DNA from: an uncultured Mediterraneibacter sp.
Lineage (GTDB): Bacteria; Bacillota; Clostridia; Lachnospirales; Lachnospiraceae
Assembly (NCBI GenBank): GCA_934309345.1
Contig: CAKRDD010000014.1
Location: forward strand, 23,223 to 87,222
DNA length: 64,000 bases
Direction of reading: 5' to 3'
Shown here one piece after another: positions 53,741 to 62,731 of the stretch. The notes below the pieces were generated by a model. That model saw nothing but the letters and a program-made list of their open reading frames with translations. It did no database searches and was not told where the DNA came from. Both the position numbers and the translations under genes were made by a program. Position 1 is the stretch's first letter. Each line of letters opens with the position of its first letter.

Positions 53741-55290
53741 GGGTCGAGTAGATACATCCGTTACCAGATGTATCCCTCACAGAATTCTGGACGTGCGGCT
53801 TTCCCGCATCCGGCTCTTTACGAAACGAATCATTCACATTATCATTCATATACGCTGACATATATTCGGGAGGCGTACCAGTGGATAGCTGTTATCTAAC
53901 ATATTTAGAAAATTTACCCAATTATAGCTTTTCTTCTAGCTTCTCCGATTCAGACAGTAAAACAGTCTTTTCATGATGTTGTATCGGAATGCCGTTATAC
54001 TTTCTGAATTGTCCGTTATTCCATAGTAATGGTAATAACCAGTCAGTATCTGGTTCAATTTCGCAATAATTTCTTTCAATCTGCACATTCTCATCTTCAC
54101 TAACAGAAGATTTATTTCTCTGCACTTCTTTGCAAACTTCTTCTTACTGGTTTTCCTCTTCACTCTGAATCTACCATTCCTACTCTTGGAACAGTAGTGT
54201 GTAAAACTCAAGAAAGTAAAAGTCCCTGGCTTTGTTCCGGCTCTTTCGCATCTTACTTTTGCGTAACGCCCGAACTCTATCAGCCGGCTCTTTTTCTCCT
54301 CAAGGCTTAATCCAAAGTGCTCCATTCTATGTTTTAGATGTTCATAGAACCACTCTGCGTCCGATTTATATTGAAATGTTACCACAAAATCGTCGGCATA
54401 AACGACCAGTCCTGCATATCCTTTCAACTTAGGTGTTATCACCTCTTTGAACCACCATACCAGTACATAATGCATGTAAATACAGGATATTACCGGGGAA
54501 CAAACAGAACCCTGTCCACTTCCCTCTTCGGTTTCTTCAAATTCATAATTATTCATAATTCCTGCCTTCATCATTCGTCTGATAAGGCGAAGGATATTGG
54601 GATCTTTGATCCTTGATTCTATAAAACGTATAATCCATTCATGGTCAAGATGTTGAAAGAATCCTTTAATGTCTGCATCCAATACATAGTTTGTTGGTTT
54701 CCTCTCCAACATTATGTTTAGTTTTCGAATTGCTTTGTGACATCCCCTGTTGGGACGAAATCCCATCATTTCGTCATAAAACATAGGTTCAAACACCGCT
54801 TCCAGTATTCTGCGCAGTGCTTCCTGCACCAACTTATCTTCGTAGCAGTAGATACTGAGTGGACGCATCTTTCCAATTATCTTTTGGTATTTCCACCAAT
54901 CTTGCTGGTTTCGGCTTATAAGACTTCTTCTTTAGCTCCTCTATAAGAGTGTTTATGTTCTCTTCCAGATTTCTCCCGTATTCTTCTTTGGTAATCCCAT
55001 CGATTCCTACAGCTTTCGTTCCATCCATCTGAACATGACAACTCTCAAGCATTTCTTTATTAATCAGATGTCCTAAAGACGTAAATACCATGTCTGGGTT
55101 TTCTTTTGATAATTGTGATATTCTCGCCAATTTCGTTTCCATTAGTACCATTTCCTTTTCCAGGACACATATATAATGGGACTTCGTAAAATTACTACAG
55201 CAATAATCTATCTGCTCAACTTTACCAAAATCTATTCCCATCCCATATATATGTGCTCTTCTATATGTTTTTTTCTCTTCATACTGCACT
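53741..55290 (-). mobile_element. 5'-truncated, decayed group II intron
   Basis: On the minus strand a reverse-transcriptase frame is followed by domain V (53816-53782) and domain VI (53774-53751), with the 3' end near 53742. Domain V keeps the GAGCCGGATGCGG arm with its GAAA loop, but the return arm reads TCCAGAATTC instead of the expected TCCGGTTC, so it is damaged. Normally 500-600 bases of domains I-III precede the protein; here only about 140 bases separate the RT start from the disrupted sacsin-like gene. The intron cannot self-splice. Confidence 0.8.
53870..55151 (-). pseudogene. ltrA: Group II intron reverse transcriptase/maturase (LtrA-like), frameshifted
   Basis: The first frame starts at 55151 (MVLMETKLARISQLSKENPD) and carries KAVGIDGITKEEY and YKPKPARLVEIPKDN. 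At about 54872 the frame breaks; removing one T from AATTGG restores IPKDNGKMRPLSIYCYEDKL, matching the family. The second frame holds FRPNRGCHKA, DADIKGFF and the catalytic YADDF. It then hits a stop at LNRRS* where a glutamine codon is expected, before KKSYNWVNF. One insertion and one nonsense change make it inactive. Confidence 0.88.
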
Positions 55291-55304
55291 GTAATTTCTT
55301 CTAT

Positions 55305-55958
55305 CTATGGTATAAACGCAAATACATACGGATATATTCTGTCTAAATCATCCGATCCCGCTTTGGCCACTCTAATTCCTTCATCATCTAAAGTATACTC
55401 AAAACTTGTATTAAAATCGTCTTCTACGAGTTCCTCTTCATATCCTGACAAATTATTTTCCAACTGCTGAAAGCTGTTTTCAACTGCCTTTATAATGTCT
55501 ATTACTGTATGCCCGGTTCTATCTATATCAATCCAAAATTTTTTAGGATTATCCCCTTCATCCTGAAGAATTCCACAAACTTTAACCTTTCTTGACAGTA
55601 AATGAGTAGTAAGAAATCCCGTACCAAATTTCCCTGTGATTCGTTTTTGTAATCGTTCTATTTCATCTCTATCCTTCGAAGATGCCTGTTCTATTAAATA
55701 AACAAGATTATTTGTTGTAAATGGTATTCCATTATGCTTAAACACCAGTGTTTTCTTACCTTCGTTAAACGCAACATAAATTTTCAATTTCTCCGTACTA
55801 TTTACAACATCTTTTGCATTTTGCATCAGTTCCCATATCCATCTTCTAGGTGCATCTCCATCACAATTTTGATATAACTTATCCAACGAATCCAAGATCA
55901 TTCTTGCAATATGTGCATTATGGGTATTATTATGTGCTTGTACTATTTTTTCGTTCAC
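55305..55958 (-). pseudogene. Sacsin/HSP90-like GHKL ATPase, N-terminal domain only (truncated)
   Basis: The 217-residue frame has all N-terminal ATP-site motifs of the sacsin-type GHKL family: WIWELMQNAKDVV (N-box, about residue 42), FKHNGIPFT (G1) and GKFGTGFLTTHLLS (G2). It ends at YVFAFIP immediately before the group II intron remnant. Homologues that I recall continue for several hundred residues, and no continuation lies beyond the intron. The gene is therefore cut off, and may be non-functional. It starts 15 bases after the zincin gene and belongs to that operon. Confidence 0.8.
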
Positions 55959-55973
55959 TTATATCACCTGCGT

Positions 55974-57092
55974 TCATTCTATATGTGTATAATAAAAAAT
56001 ATTAATAAGTATATCCATTAACCTTTTTCTTTCAATATTGGGTAAATCAGACTCAGAAATAACTGAAAACGATTGATCTGAAGGTATTTTCTTTATTACA
56101 GTAGACCAGTATTTTGTCAGGAAAGAACGATTCTGTATTTCCCGGAACCCCTCTTCTATATTAGGTAAATTATTGATCTGCAATGTTAAAAGCAATATTT
56201 CCATTCTCAACACCGAAAAATACATAGATCGTGAAGCTTCGTGTGCTTCATCTCTAAAAAACAGTTTGTTTTCCTTAATGTCACTGCGAATAGCTTCCTG
56301 CAGAATCAGATAATTCATTGCTGCGGAGATAGCCCGTACTGATCGGTCCGGTGCTTCATAATGTTCCAATAGCAGCTTTAACCCTTGAAGGTCGCAATAG
56401 CATTCTTCAACTAGATGCTCATATTTTCGGCTATTCTTAATTCCTTCCCAATATTCTTCCATATTTGACGGGCAAGCATCCATAAAATACTCATATCGCA
56501 TTTTTATAAATGTTTCAATATCCTGCTCCCCAATTACTCTATCTGTCAGCACACTCATGCAAGAATCTATAAACCTACGATAGTCCGCCGGCATTCCTTG
56601 TGAGTTGTCTGCTGCAACTGAAAGGTGTCCCAATTCATGGCCGATTAAAAAATATGACTGACATGATATCATTTGACGAATTTCCCGTTGCAATTTATCC
56701 GCCACATTCTCAAATAAATATTCTAATCGTCTATACCTTCCGGAAAAAAATAAACATTTGGGCAAATCATTATTGCGGATCAATTCTTCCCCTATCAATT
56801 TATAGAAAAGCTTCTCTATATCATGTTTGTCTTTTCCCGATAAGATAATGCTATCATAAATATATAAGACTTCTAACAGACAGCTATCATAAATCAAGTA
56901 TGGTTTCCTTCGTAAATAAAATGCGCTCAAAGTACGTGTCAAAGTCTCGCAGTATATTACTTTCGGCATTCGCAGTTTCAAATCCTCACAGCATTCTTTT
57001 ACAATTTCTGTGATTCTTGGCAATTCTTTTAATTCACGCCGGCAGCAACGGTCTGCTACTTTTCTAGCAATAATTTCCTCTTCTGAGAACAT
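55974..57092 (-). CDS. Predicted zinc metallopeptidase with HELGH motif, defence-operon member
   Basis: The 372-residue protein has the zincin motif FLIGHELGHLS (His152, Glu153, His156) and a downstream HLVEECYCDLQGLKLLL (residues 227-243) that fits a third zinc ligand helix of gluzincins. The first 40 residues are Cys/Arg/Glu-rich, and no membrane segment or signal peptide is clear. I do not recognise a named family; M48-like or ImmA-like are nearest. It follows the small membrane protein by 13 bases and precedes the GHKL gene by 15. A toxin-type or sensor-processing protease is plausible. Confidence 0.65.
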   Translation of the reverse strand: MFSEEEIIARKVADRCCRRELKELPRITEIVKECCEDLKLRMPKVIYCETLTRTLSAFYLRRKPYLIYDSCLLEVLYIYDSIILSGKDKHDIEKLFYKLIGEELIRNNDLPKCLFFSGRYRRLEYLFENVADKLQREIRQMISCQSYFLIGHELGHLSVAADNSQGMPADYRRFIDSCMSVLTDRVIGEQDIETFIKMRYEYFMDACPSNMEEYWEGIKNSRKYEHLVEECYCDLQGLKLLLEHYEAPDRSVRAISAAMNYLILQEAIRSDIKENKLFFRDEAHEASRSMYFSVLRMEILLLTLQINNLPNIEEGFREIQNRSFLTKYWSTVIKKIPSDQSFSVISESDLPNIERKRLMDILINIFYYTHIE

Positions 57093-57105
57093 AATTTATT
57101 CTTCC

Positions 57106-57444
57106 TCATTTTGGATCATCAGTATTTTTAGATTCAACCTTTGCTTCTATTTCCATTTTTTCCTTTAATATTTTTTCAATAAGCTCCTGAGAAACATTAT
57201 TTACTTCGATTTTCTGTCCATCGATCTTCAGAGAAGAAATTTTCTTATGTTTTATCAAACTTTTAATAATAGGCACAAGAACCGTAACAACATTAATCGT
57301 TAAACTGATATATAATTCTATTGTTGTCAAATCTCCGCTGAAGTTCTTTTCTGTAATTATATCCATATCCTCATTTGTCTCTGCCAATCTAATTAGTTCA
57401 GAAGCATACTCCACTTCGTCCATTTCAATTTCAATCTTATGCAT
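57106..57444 (-). CDS. Small protein with one membrane segment, effector-associated-component-like
   Basis: The 112-residue protein begins with an acidic-hydrophobic part (HKIEIEMDEVEYASELIRLA), then a likely membrane helix at residues 43-64 (ELYISLTINVVTVLVPIIKS). A short basic loop and a strand pair follow (ISSLKIDGQKIEVNNVSQEL). This resembles the effector-associated constant component of bacterial conflict systems, in which a membrane or amphipathic helix precedes a V-x-I-D-G-x-x-I/V strand. That likeness is inference. It is directly upstream of a peptidase, as often reported for such components. Confidence 0.5.
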   Translation of the reverse strand: MHKIEIEMDEVEYASELIRLAETNEDMDIITEKNFSGDLTTIELYISLTINVVTVLVPIIKSLIKHKKISSLKIDGQKIEVNNVSQELIEKILKEKMEIEAKVESKNTDDPK

Positions 57445-57477
57445 AGCTTTCCCTCCGTCTAATATATTGACTTTATC

Positions 57478-57612
57478 TTATTTATAGATTTTCTCTTTCT
57501 TAATTTCCACCATCGTGTATTTTAATAAGCAATCTTCACGTGGTTTATAACTCCGCCATTCGATATCATATGTACCACAAACTGGCAGTTCTTTCTCTCG
57601 ACTGTTTATCAT
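57478..57612 (-). CDS. Unrecognised 44-residue protein in the defence-type operon
   Basis: A complete small frame reads MINSREKELPVCGTYDIEWR then SYKPREDCLLKYTMVEIKKE and KIYK before a stop. The start lies at the end of the preceding small gene, with AGGGG at about 11 bases. The next gene starts 33 bases later. It has a protein-like composition and no stop for 44 codons in an AT-rich context. Function is unknown; it could be an immunity or accessory peptide. Confidence 0.5.
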   Translation of the reverse strand: MINSREKELPVCGTYDIEWRSYKPREDCLLKYTMVEIKKEKIYK

Positions 57613-57616
57613 CCCT

Positions 57617-57813
57617 TTACTCGCCCCTAGTTTCCAGTTTATCTTCCCATGTATTTTCGTCCCATCATGAACTCACTATCCAATGTGTTCAATCTATTCG
57701 TCGGCTCCCAATACAGAGGTTCATTAGTTAAGAAGTCAGTTTCTGAACCCAAAAATATGTGACACTGAAAAGGGTTTTTCTATTCCTTCACAAACGATCT
57801 TTTGTTCTTCCAT
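57617..57813 (-). CDS. Unrecognised small gene of 64 codons, broken by two single-base insertions
   Basis: TTAGGAGGATT precedes ATG at 57813, an ideal ribosome binding site overlapping the DUF2806 stop. Removing one A from the AAAAA run near 57774 and one G from the GGG near 57662 gives a continuous frame. It reads MEEQKIVCEGIENPFQCHIF, LGSETDFLTNEPLYWEPTNR, LNTLDSEFMMDENTWEDKLE and TRGE, ending at 57617. As it stands the frame stops after about 25 codons. The continuous protein is not recognised. Confidence 0.5.
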
Positions 57814-57820
57814 AATCCTC

Positions 57821-58826
57821 CTAATTCATATGTTCGACTGATTCGTCTTCATCGCCGGAATTTCGAAATTCCCCATAATCCATAAAACTCTCAACGAGTT
57901 TCAAAAAGAATGATGGTTTAACTATCTGCTTTTTTAAGGCTTTGTATAATTCCAAGCCAATCTTCGTAAAGGTCATACAACCGGTCACAACATAATACAC
58001 TTCCTGTTTCTCATCATACTGAGGCAGAACCTTAAACTTTTTGTTTTCTGTTGACACAGTAAATTCAATATTTTCAATAGAATAAATATCACTTTCATCA
58101 TTCTCTTCGCTGAGATTTACCAAACCAATCTCCTGTAGAACTTCGAGTTCCTCTTCAATTTCACTGCCATGCAAAACACTGTCATTAATACTAAAATAGT
58201 TTTTATAAAGCAGGGCGTCTTCTTCTGTGAAATTTAAACAGGTATTATGAACCATTTTACACAACTCAGTATCTCTTATATAAAGCGGAACAGAATAATT
58301 TCTTCCATCAGATACTTCTATGTCATATGTTAAATCACATAAGATCTGAAACAGAGCTGCAGATGACCTGTCTAATAGTGCCAAACGATCTAGCATAACT
58401 CGTCTAAAAGTTCCTTGCTCGGAGCATTCTTGTGTCAAAATGCATGCCCACAACCGCTGAACTGTTTCGTCAGATACAGTTTTTACCCTATCCAAGAAAT
58501 AATCTATCCAATCATCTTCTGGGGCCTTCCTCATTTCATCTTTCTGTGGTTTCCACTGTTCATATAACTGATCTGCCTTCGCCAAAATGTTAGCTATGTT
58601 TTTATAATGGCGTCTCATTTTGGGAATCGCATACAACCTGGCTGCAATCTCCATATCATTTGCAGACGGCTTCCCCCTTCTCTTTAATCACATCATTTAG
58701 ATACTGATCTGCAGCACTATATTTTGCAATATAATGCTTATAAATTTGAGTAATTATATTGCCTGTAGACTCTATCCCTCTAGTAGATTTTTCTGCGAGA
58801 GATATAATTTTTTCCAAATCGTCCAT
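57821..58826 (-). pseudogene. DUF2806 protein, frameshifted in a G5 run
   Basis: ATG at 58826 has an excellent AAGGTGA. The frame (MDDLEKIISLAEKSTRGIES, then IYKHYIAKYSAADQYLNDVI) runs to KEKG and breaks at the GGGGG tract 58673-58677. Removing one G gives GKPSANDMEIAARLYAIPKM and a continuous 334-residue product ending at 57821. The rest has DDWIDYFLDRVKTVSDETVQ and RLWACILTQE, hallmarks of DUF2806. That family is found beside restriction and abortive-infection genes; its activity is unknown. The next small gene starts seven bases after its stop. Confidence 0.8.
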
Positions 58827-58878
58827 AAAAAATCACCTTATAATAAAATAGAATTTTATCGTATAGAATATTTTATAA

Positions 58879-59658
58879 TCATGATAGACATATTTTTCGG
58901 AATTGATCTCCGTAATCTGTAAGCCCAATCATTCGTTTCTCACAAAATACCCTTCCAATTTTTGCTGCTTCCGTTTTAAGGCAATGAAAATATTCCGAAT
59001 CTATTATCTTATTATATCTCCATTCATCTACCAAATAAGCATTATCTGGTATCTCAACCAATGAAAGGCGAATCATGTTGTCAATATACAGAGGTATCTT
59101 TTCCGGAAAATCACACCCAGCCTCATATCCTAATATTCCGCAATTGCTATATATTACAAAACTTCCCTCAACATTTGATTTTTCTATTTTTATGTTTATT
59201 AAAGGTTCACAGAGGCTCTTGTTGGGAAGTATTTTTAATATTTTAGCTTCATCTGGTGTGATTTGTTTGATGATCTCTGCAAAAGAAGGATGAACGAAGT
59301 CAATCGTATCTCTATTCATACTCGCTCCCAGGAGATCAACATACATCTTTTTGAGCTCTCCTTTATTCGCATACCGCAGCGCTTCTATGGTTGGTACAGC
59401 AATTTCTGGTGGTGGTGTCTGAATCTTTTCTTTAGATATCTTTCTATTTTCAAAATATTTTGGAATTTCTTCATCTAAATATTTTGCAATCTTCTCATAC
59501 CCCCATACAAATGCTGATATAGGTGCCAATGCTACCCTCACTGCTCCTTGCAGCGCATTCCCCACTTCAGAAAAAGATGGATGCAAAACGTCATCATACA
59601 CTTTTTCAACAGGAAGTTTTTTTCCTACTTCTTCCCAAAATTTTTCCTTATCACCCAT
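58879..59658 (-). CDS. DUF4393 (Abi-alpha family) protein
   Basis: I chose ATG at 59658 because GGGGAG lies eight bases upstream; a GTG two codons earlier is too close. The roughly 259-residue protein keeps NALQGAVRVALAPISAFVWG with the hydrophobic turn, then IPTIEALRYANK-type and LKKMYVDLLGASMNRDTIDF motifs of DUF4393, the Abi-alpha family. Members occur in abortive-infection and other defence loci. It is the first gene of the seven-gene minus-strand run. Confidence 0.82.
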   Translation of the reverse strand: MGDKEKFWEEVGKKLPVEKVYDDVLHPSFSEVGNALQGAVRVALAPISAFVWGYEKIAKYLDEEIPKYFENRKISKEKIQTPPPEIAVPTIEALRYANKGELKKMYVDLLGASMNRDTIDFVHPSFAEIIKQITPDEAKILKILPNKSLCEPLINIKIEKSNVEGSFVIYSNCGILGYEAGCDFPEKIPLYIDNMIRLSLVEIPDNAYLVDEWRYNKIIDSEYFHCLKTEAAKIGRVFCEKRMIGLTDYGDQFRKICLS

Positions 59659-59664
59659 AAACAC

Positions 59665-60490
59665 TACTCCCCTTTCTAACTATAAACATTCTGTCATATC
59701 ATGGTTATTTCATCAGTACCTTATAGCTATGCACAAGTTCCTTACATGTTACAATTGCTCAACTCAATTTATTGTGCCAAACGCTCTCTTACATTCTCAC
59801 TTTGCCTACTTCTATTACAATAATCCTTATTTTCAAGAGATTATGCATCCGCTTTTACCCACCCGCTTGATGTATTCCGCTTCAAGATATTGATTACTCT
59901 ATGAAGTACCATCATATAGAAAATCATTTATAATACCGCACGGATAGATCTCTTTTTTTGGTGTTCTAGGAATTTCCATCTATCTTCACTTTCCATTAAT
60001 CTGAGTAAATTATACCGCATTTAGTCTTTAAAATCTCTATATTTTATCAAATAATATTCAATCCTTATATCTTGCGCAGCTTATAATTCACACATCATTA
60101 TATATGTTCTTATGATGCTGTTATAACTATCTGATTAGGTGGCATCTCAATACATCCATTTTGACAAAATGAATTCAAAAAAGTAGTAAATCTTTTTCAA
60201 GATTTACTACTCCTAATGTAGGCAAATAACAGGAGAACCTAAAGGCTGCTCGAAACCGCCTCTATACATAAAATATTTTCTTGACAAAATCGTGCATAAA
60301 ACACCTACCGTTATTCTAATTTAGTTATTTTTATAAAGCGAAAAATAGCTTGTTTTTACAACAAATTACTATTTACAACAATATCACGTCATCTTATCAA
60401 GTAACGTATAAGCATGTCTGATTCGCATATCTTATACTATACAAAACTATATACCACTATATATAGTGCAATAACACTGTTGTATCGGAC
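59665..60490. other. Gene-free stretch, AT-rich
   Basis: No supported gene. It includes a perfect hairpin terminator for the minus strand (60177-60211), and presumably the promoter of the DUF4393 operon, though no strong boxes were seen. It may be the site of past deletions. Confidence 0.5.
60177..60211 (-). terminator. Perfect terminator hairpin without an intact gene
   Basis: AGTAGTAAATCTT and AAGATTTACTACT form a perfect 13-pair stem with a four-base loop, followed by six T on the minus strand. The only thing upstream on that strand is the radical SAM gene fragment at 60491-60637. Confidence 0.75.
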
Positions 60491-60637
60491 TTATTCGGTC
60501 ACATCCGGAAAGCACATGGCAAAGCGGATATCCACCTTTTCCTTGTCCTTCATCACCGAGTTGACCTCGTTCCCAATGTAACGGGCAGGCTTCTCGATTT
60601 TTAGTAATATTTCATCATTTAAAGCTAGTTTTCTCAT
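60491..60637 (-). pseudogene. N-terminal fragment of a TIGR03960-type B12-binding radical SAM gene
   Basis: ATG at 60637 with AGAGAGGG upstream begins MRKLALNDEILLKIEKPARY, then IGNEVNSVMKDKEKVDIRFA and MCFPDV. This matches the first 46 residues of the radical SAM/B12-binding family that precedes rne/rng and rplU in Lachnospiraceae. At DV the match stops and the frame ends at once (TE*). The other 550 or so residues are absent. It is probably a duplicated or recombination-derived scrap; an intact copy is expected elsewhere. Confidence 0.8.
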
Positions 60638-61247
60638 AAAGTCCCTCTCTTTTTTGTGAATATTAAACAAAAACTTTTGCAACCTTTTTCATTTCTACTG
60701 CGGCGAAAATCCAGAAAAATCACTAGATTTTCGCCCTTCTTTTTTACCACTAAAGTTCTCTTTTTAACTACGAAATCACTACTTTACAACAAATTTCATT
60801 TTTTCCTACTCCGTAGCATTATGTATAATTATTCATTATGAAAAAGTATCATTTGTCATGAAACGTCACGAATCAAACGATTAGAGAATATAGTCCGAAA
60901 TATTATATACCTTGTACGGAAGAACTTTAAGCAAATATTTCTTATTAATCCTTGCCCAAAAATGAGGCTATGAAACCATGTCGAAACAATAAAGATATTC
61001 TTGCGAACCGAAATCATGAATCCATAAATTTTGAAATCATCTTTTTGGGGTTTGATTACATGTTCATTTCTATGGAATTATTAGTCAAGGCTTTGCCGCA
61101 TCTGCGGGGCAGCAGCCTTCGTGAATATTCTCGTAGAAAATTATGACTCGGTATGCGTAAAAGTGAATCTAAAAAGTGTTTTCCCTATCGCTGAACAGCG
61201 ATGCACACTCATCTGGAATATTCAAATAAAAATATAGTTACTGTATT
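60638..61247. other. Gene-free stretch with inverted repeats
   Basis: The only structured items are a hairpin GGCGAAAATC/GATTTTCGCC (60702-60735) followed by CTTCTTTTTT on the plus strand, and a second inverted repeat AAGGCT/AGCCTT near 61088-61120. An open frame at 60952-61146 has no ribosome binding site. No gene is called. Confidence 0.5.
60702..60747 (+). terminator. Hairpin with T-tract
   Basis: A ten-pair stem with a 14-base loop and a T-rich tail on the plus strand; no plus-strand gene feeds into it. Confidence 0.5.
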
Positions 61248-62714
61248 TCATATTTTTAAAATTCTTTGCAAACAGGGAATAATTATAGGATTATCAGTTA
61301 TCAATTCAAGAACAAATAGCAGTATGATAAGAAAGCAACTCCAAATTACTAAATAAATTGTCTGTGACCGTTTAACTGTTTTTTTCATGTCCATTATTAC
61401 TTGATCGTTTTTGAAACACTCTTTGATATCATCGTCAGTTAATATCTGGTTATAAGAGTTTTTTAACTCATCATAACTATCATATACTTTTTTCATTTGG
61501 TATTTTGACTGTTTATAACTAATGAAAAGGTAAACAAATGACCCTGCTAAAACAAATTCTAGAATTATAGTGATATCCTTTGTAAAAATATTATCCAGGG
61601 GTTGGTCTGAAACAATATTAGCTATAATAATAGTAAAAAGAAAGCCAAAAATAGCAATTAAATTTGTTTTAAATTTATCCAGAAGCTCTGTCGCATATTC
61701 GCCTGTTTTTGATACAATTCCAGTAATAAATTCTGCCACCTTATTTTTCAGTTCCAGATATTGCATTACATTTTCTTTTAAGTATAAATTATAATTCGAT
61801 TGGATAGCTGCCAAAACTTTTGCATCTAGCAATAATAAAGGTTCATATTTACAATGCAAACAAATGATATTCCTGGTAATAAGCGCCTTATCAATATTAT
61901 TTCCTCCGGAGTAAATCCAGTCATATATTTTGTACAAAATGGGATTACCCTGGATTTCATTTAACCCGTATGTATATTCTACAGATCGTTGTCCCATAAT
62001 CTGTAGTTTCAATTTCTCTTGCTGGATAGAAGAATTTGAGGCTAACATGCACAAAGATAGAATCATTTCTAATTTTTGAAACAATTCTATAAGTGGATTT
62101 CCTTCATATCCAACGACTATTTTAAAATCATCTGGCAACAGTTCATAAGTGTCTTGATTATAGAAATAAGACGTCTCCCGGCACTCCTGAAGTCGATGAT
62201 TTCGGTCAACCTCAATATTAATTTGGGGACGATCTGAAGAAATAAAAAACATAGTTTTAGTACAAAAGAAATTTTGATTATCAAACAGATAAAAAATGAT
62301 ATATCCATTGGACTCTTTAAAAAATAAAGCGAAGGATTTGAGGGCTTCTTGTATCGGAAGCCGAACCATATCCTCTACAAATTTTTCAAAGCAATATATT
62401 GAAAAATGATTCTGCTGAATATTTTTTTTAACCTCCAGTTTAACAGATATGATTTCATCATCCAGCACATCTTGCATGAAGTTTTTATAAGCATCCTCTT
62501 GAGTAGTTCTAGCAAAATTAAATAGATCGTCGTTTTCTGTAGATAAACTAATTATAATATCGTCTCTTAAAGGAATAGCTTGTATAATATCAATAAATTC
62601 TTTATACTTGAGTGGATCTGTTGCATCATAGGAAAAGGTTGCCTCATATATTTTTCTGCTCTCATTTTCAATCAAACCTGAAATTTTATTCTTGATTTTT
62701 TCAAACAAAATCAT
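61248..62714 (-). CDS. Unrecognised membrane protein with three C-terminal helices, partner of NdpA-like gene
   Basis: The 488-residue protein has a large soluble N-terminal region (about 1-340) and three hydrophobic segments at about 351-370 (NLIAIFGFLFTIIIANIV), 378-400 (ITIILEFVLAGSFVYLFI) and 450-472 (TIYLVIWSCFLIILLFVLEL). The loop between helices two and three is charged and helical (KQSKYQMKKVYDSYDELKNS). I do not recognise the family. It follows the NdpA-like gene by 17 bases. A membrane effector or sensor with a cytosolic domain is a reasonable reading. Confidence 0.5.
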   Translation of the reverse strand: MILFEKIKNKISGLIENESRKIYEATFSYDATDPLKYKEFIDIIQAIPLRDDIIISLSTENDDLFNFARTTQEDAYKNFMQDVLDDEIISVKLEVKKNIQQNHFSIYCFEKFVEDMVRLPIQEALKSFALFFKESNGYIIFYLFDNQNFFCTKTMFFISSDRPQINIEVDRNHRLQECRETSYFYNQDTYELLPDDFKIVVGYEGNPLIELFQKLEMILSLCMLASNSSIQQEKLKLQIMGQRSVEYTYGLNEIQGNPILYKIYDWIYSGGNNIDKALITRNIICLHCKYEPLLLLDAKVLAAIQSNYNLYLKENVMQYLELKNKVAEFITGIVSKTGEYATELLDKFKTNLIAIFGFLFTIIIANIVSDQPLDNIFTKDITIILEFVLAGSFVYLFISYKQSKYQMKKVYDSYDELKNSYNQILTDDDIKECFKNDQVIMDMKKTVKRSQTIYLVIWSCFLIILLFVLELITDNPIIIPCLQRILKI

Positions 62715-62731
62715 TCCCCCCTAAATACGAT

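Noticed and set aside
60952..61146. 64-codon plus-strand frame in the gene-poor stretch
   Set aside because: No ribosome binding site or promoter fits, and the peptide has no recognisable pattern.
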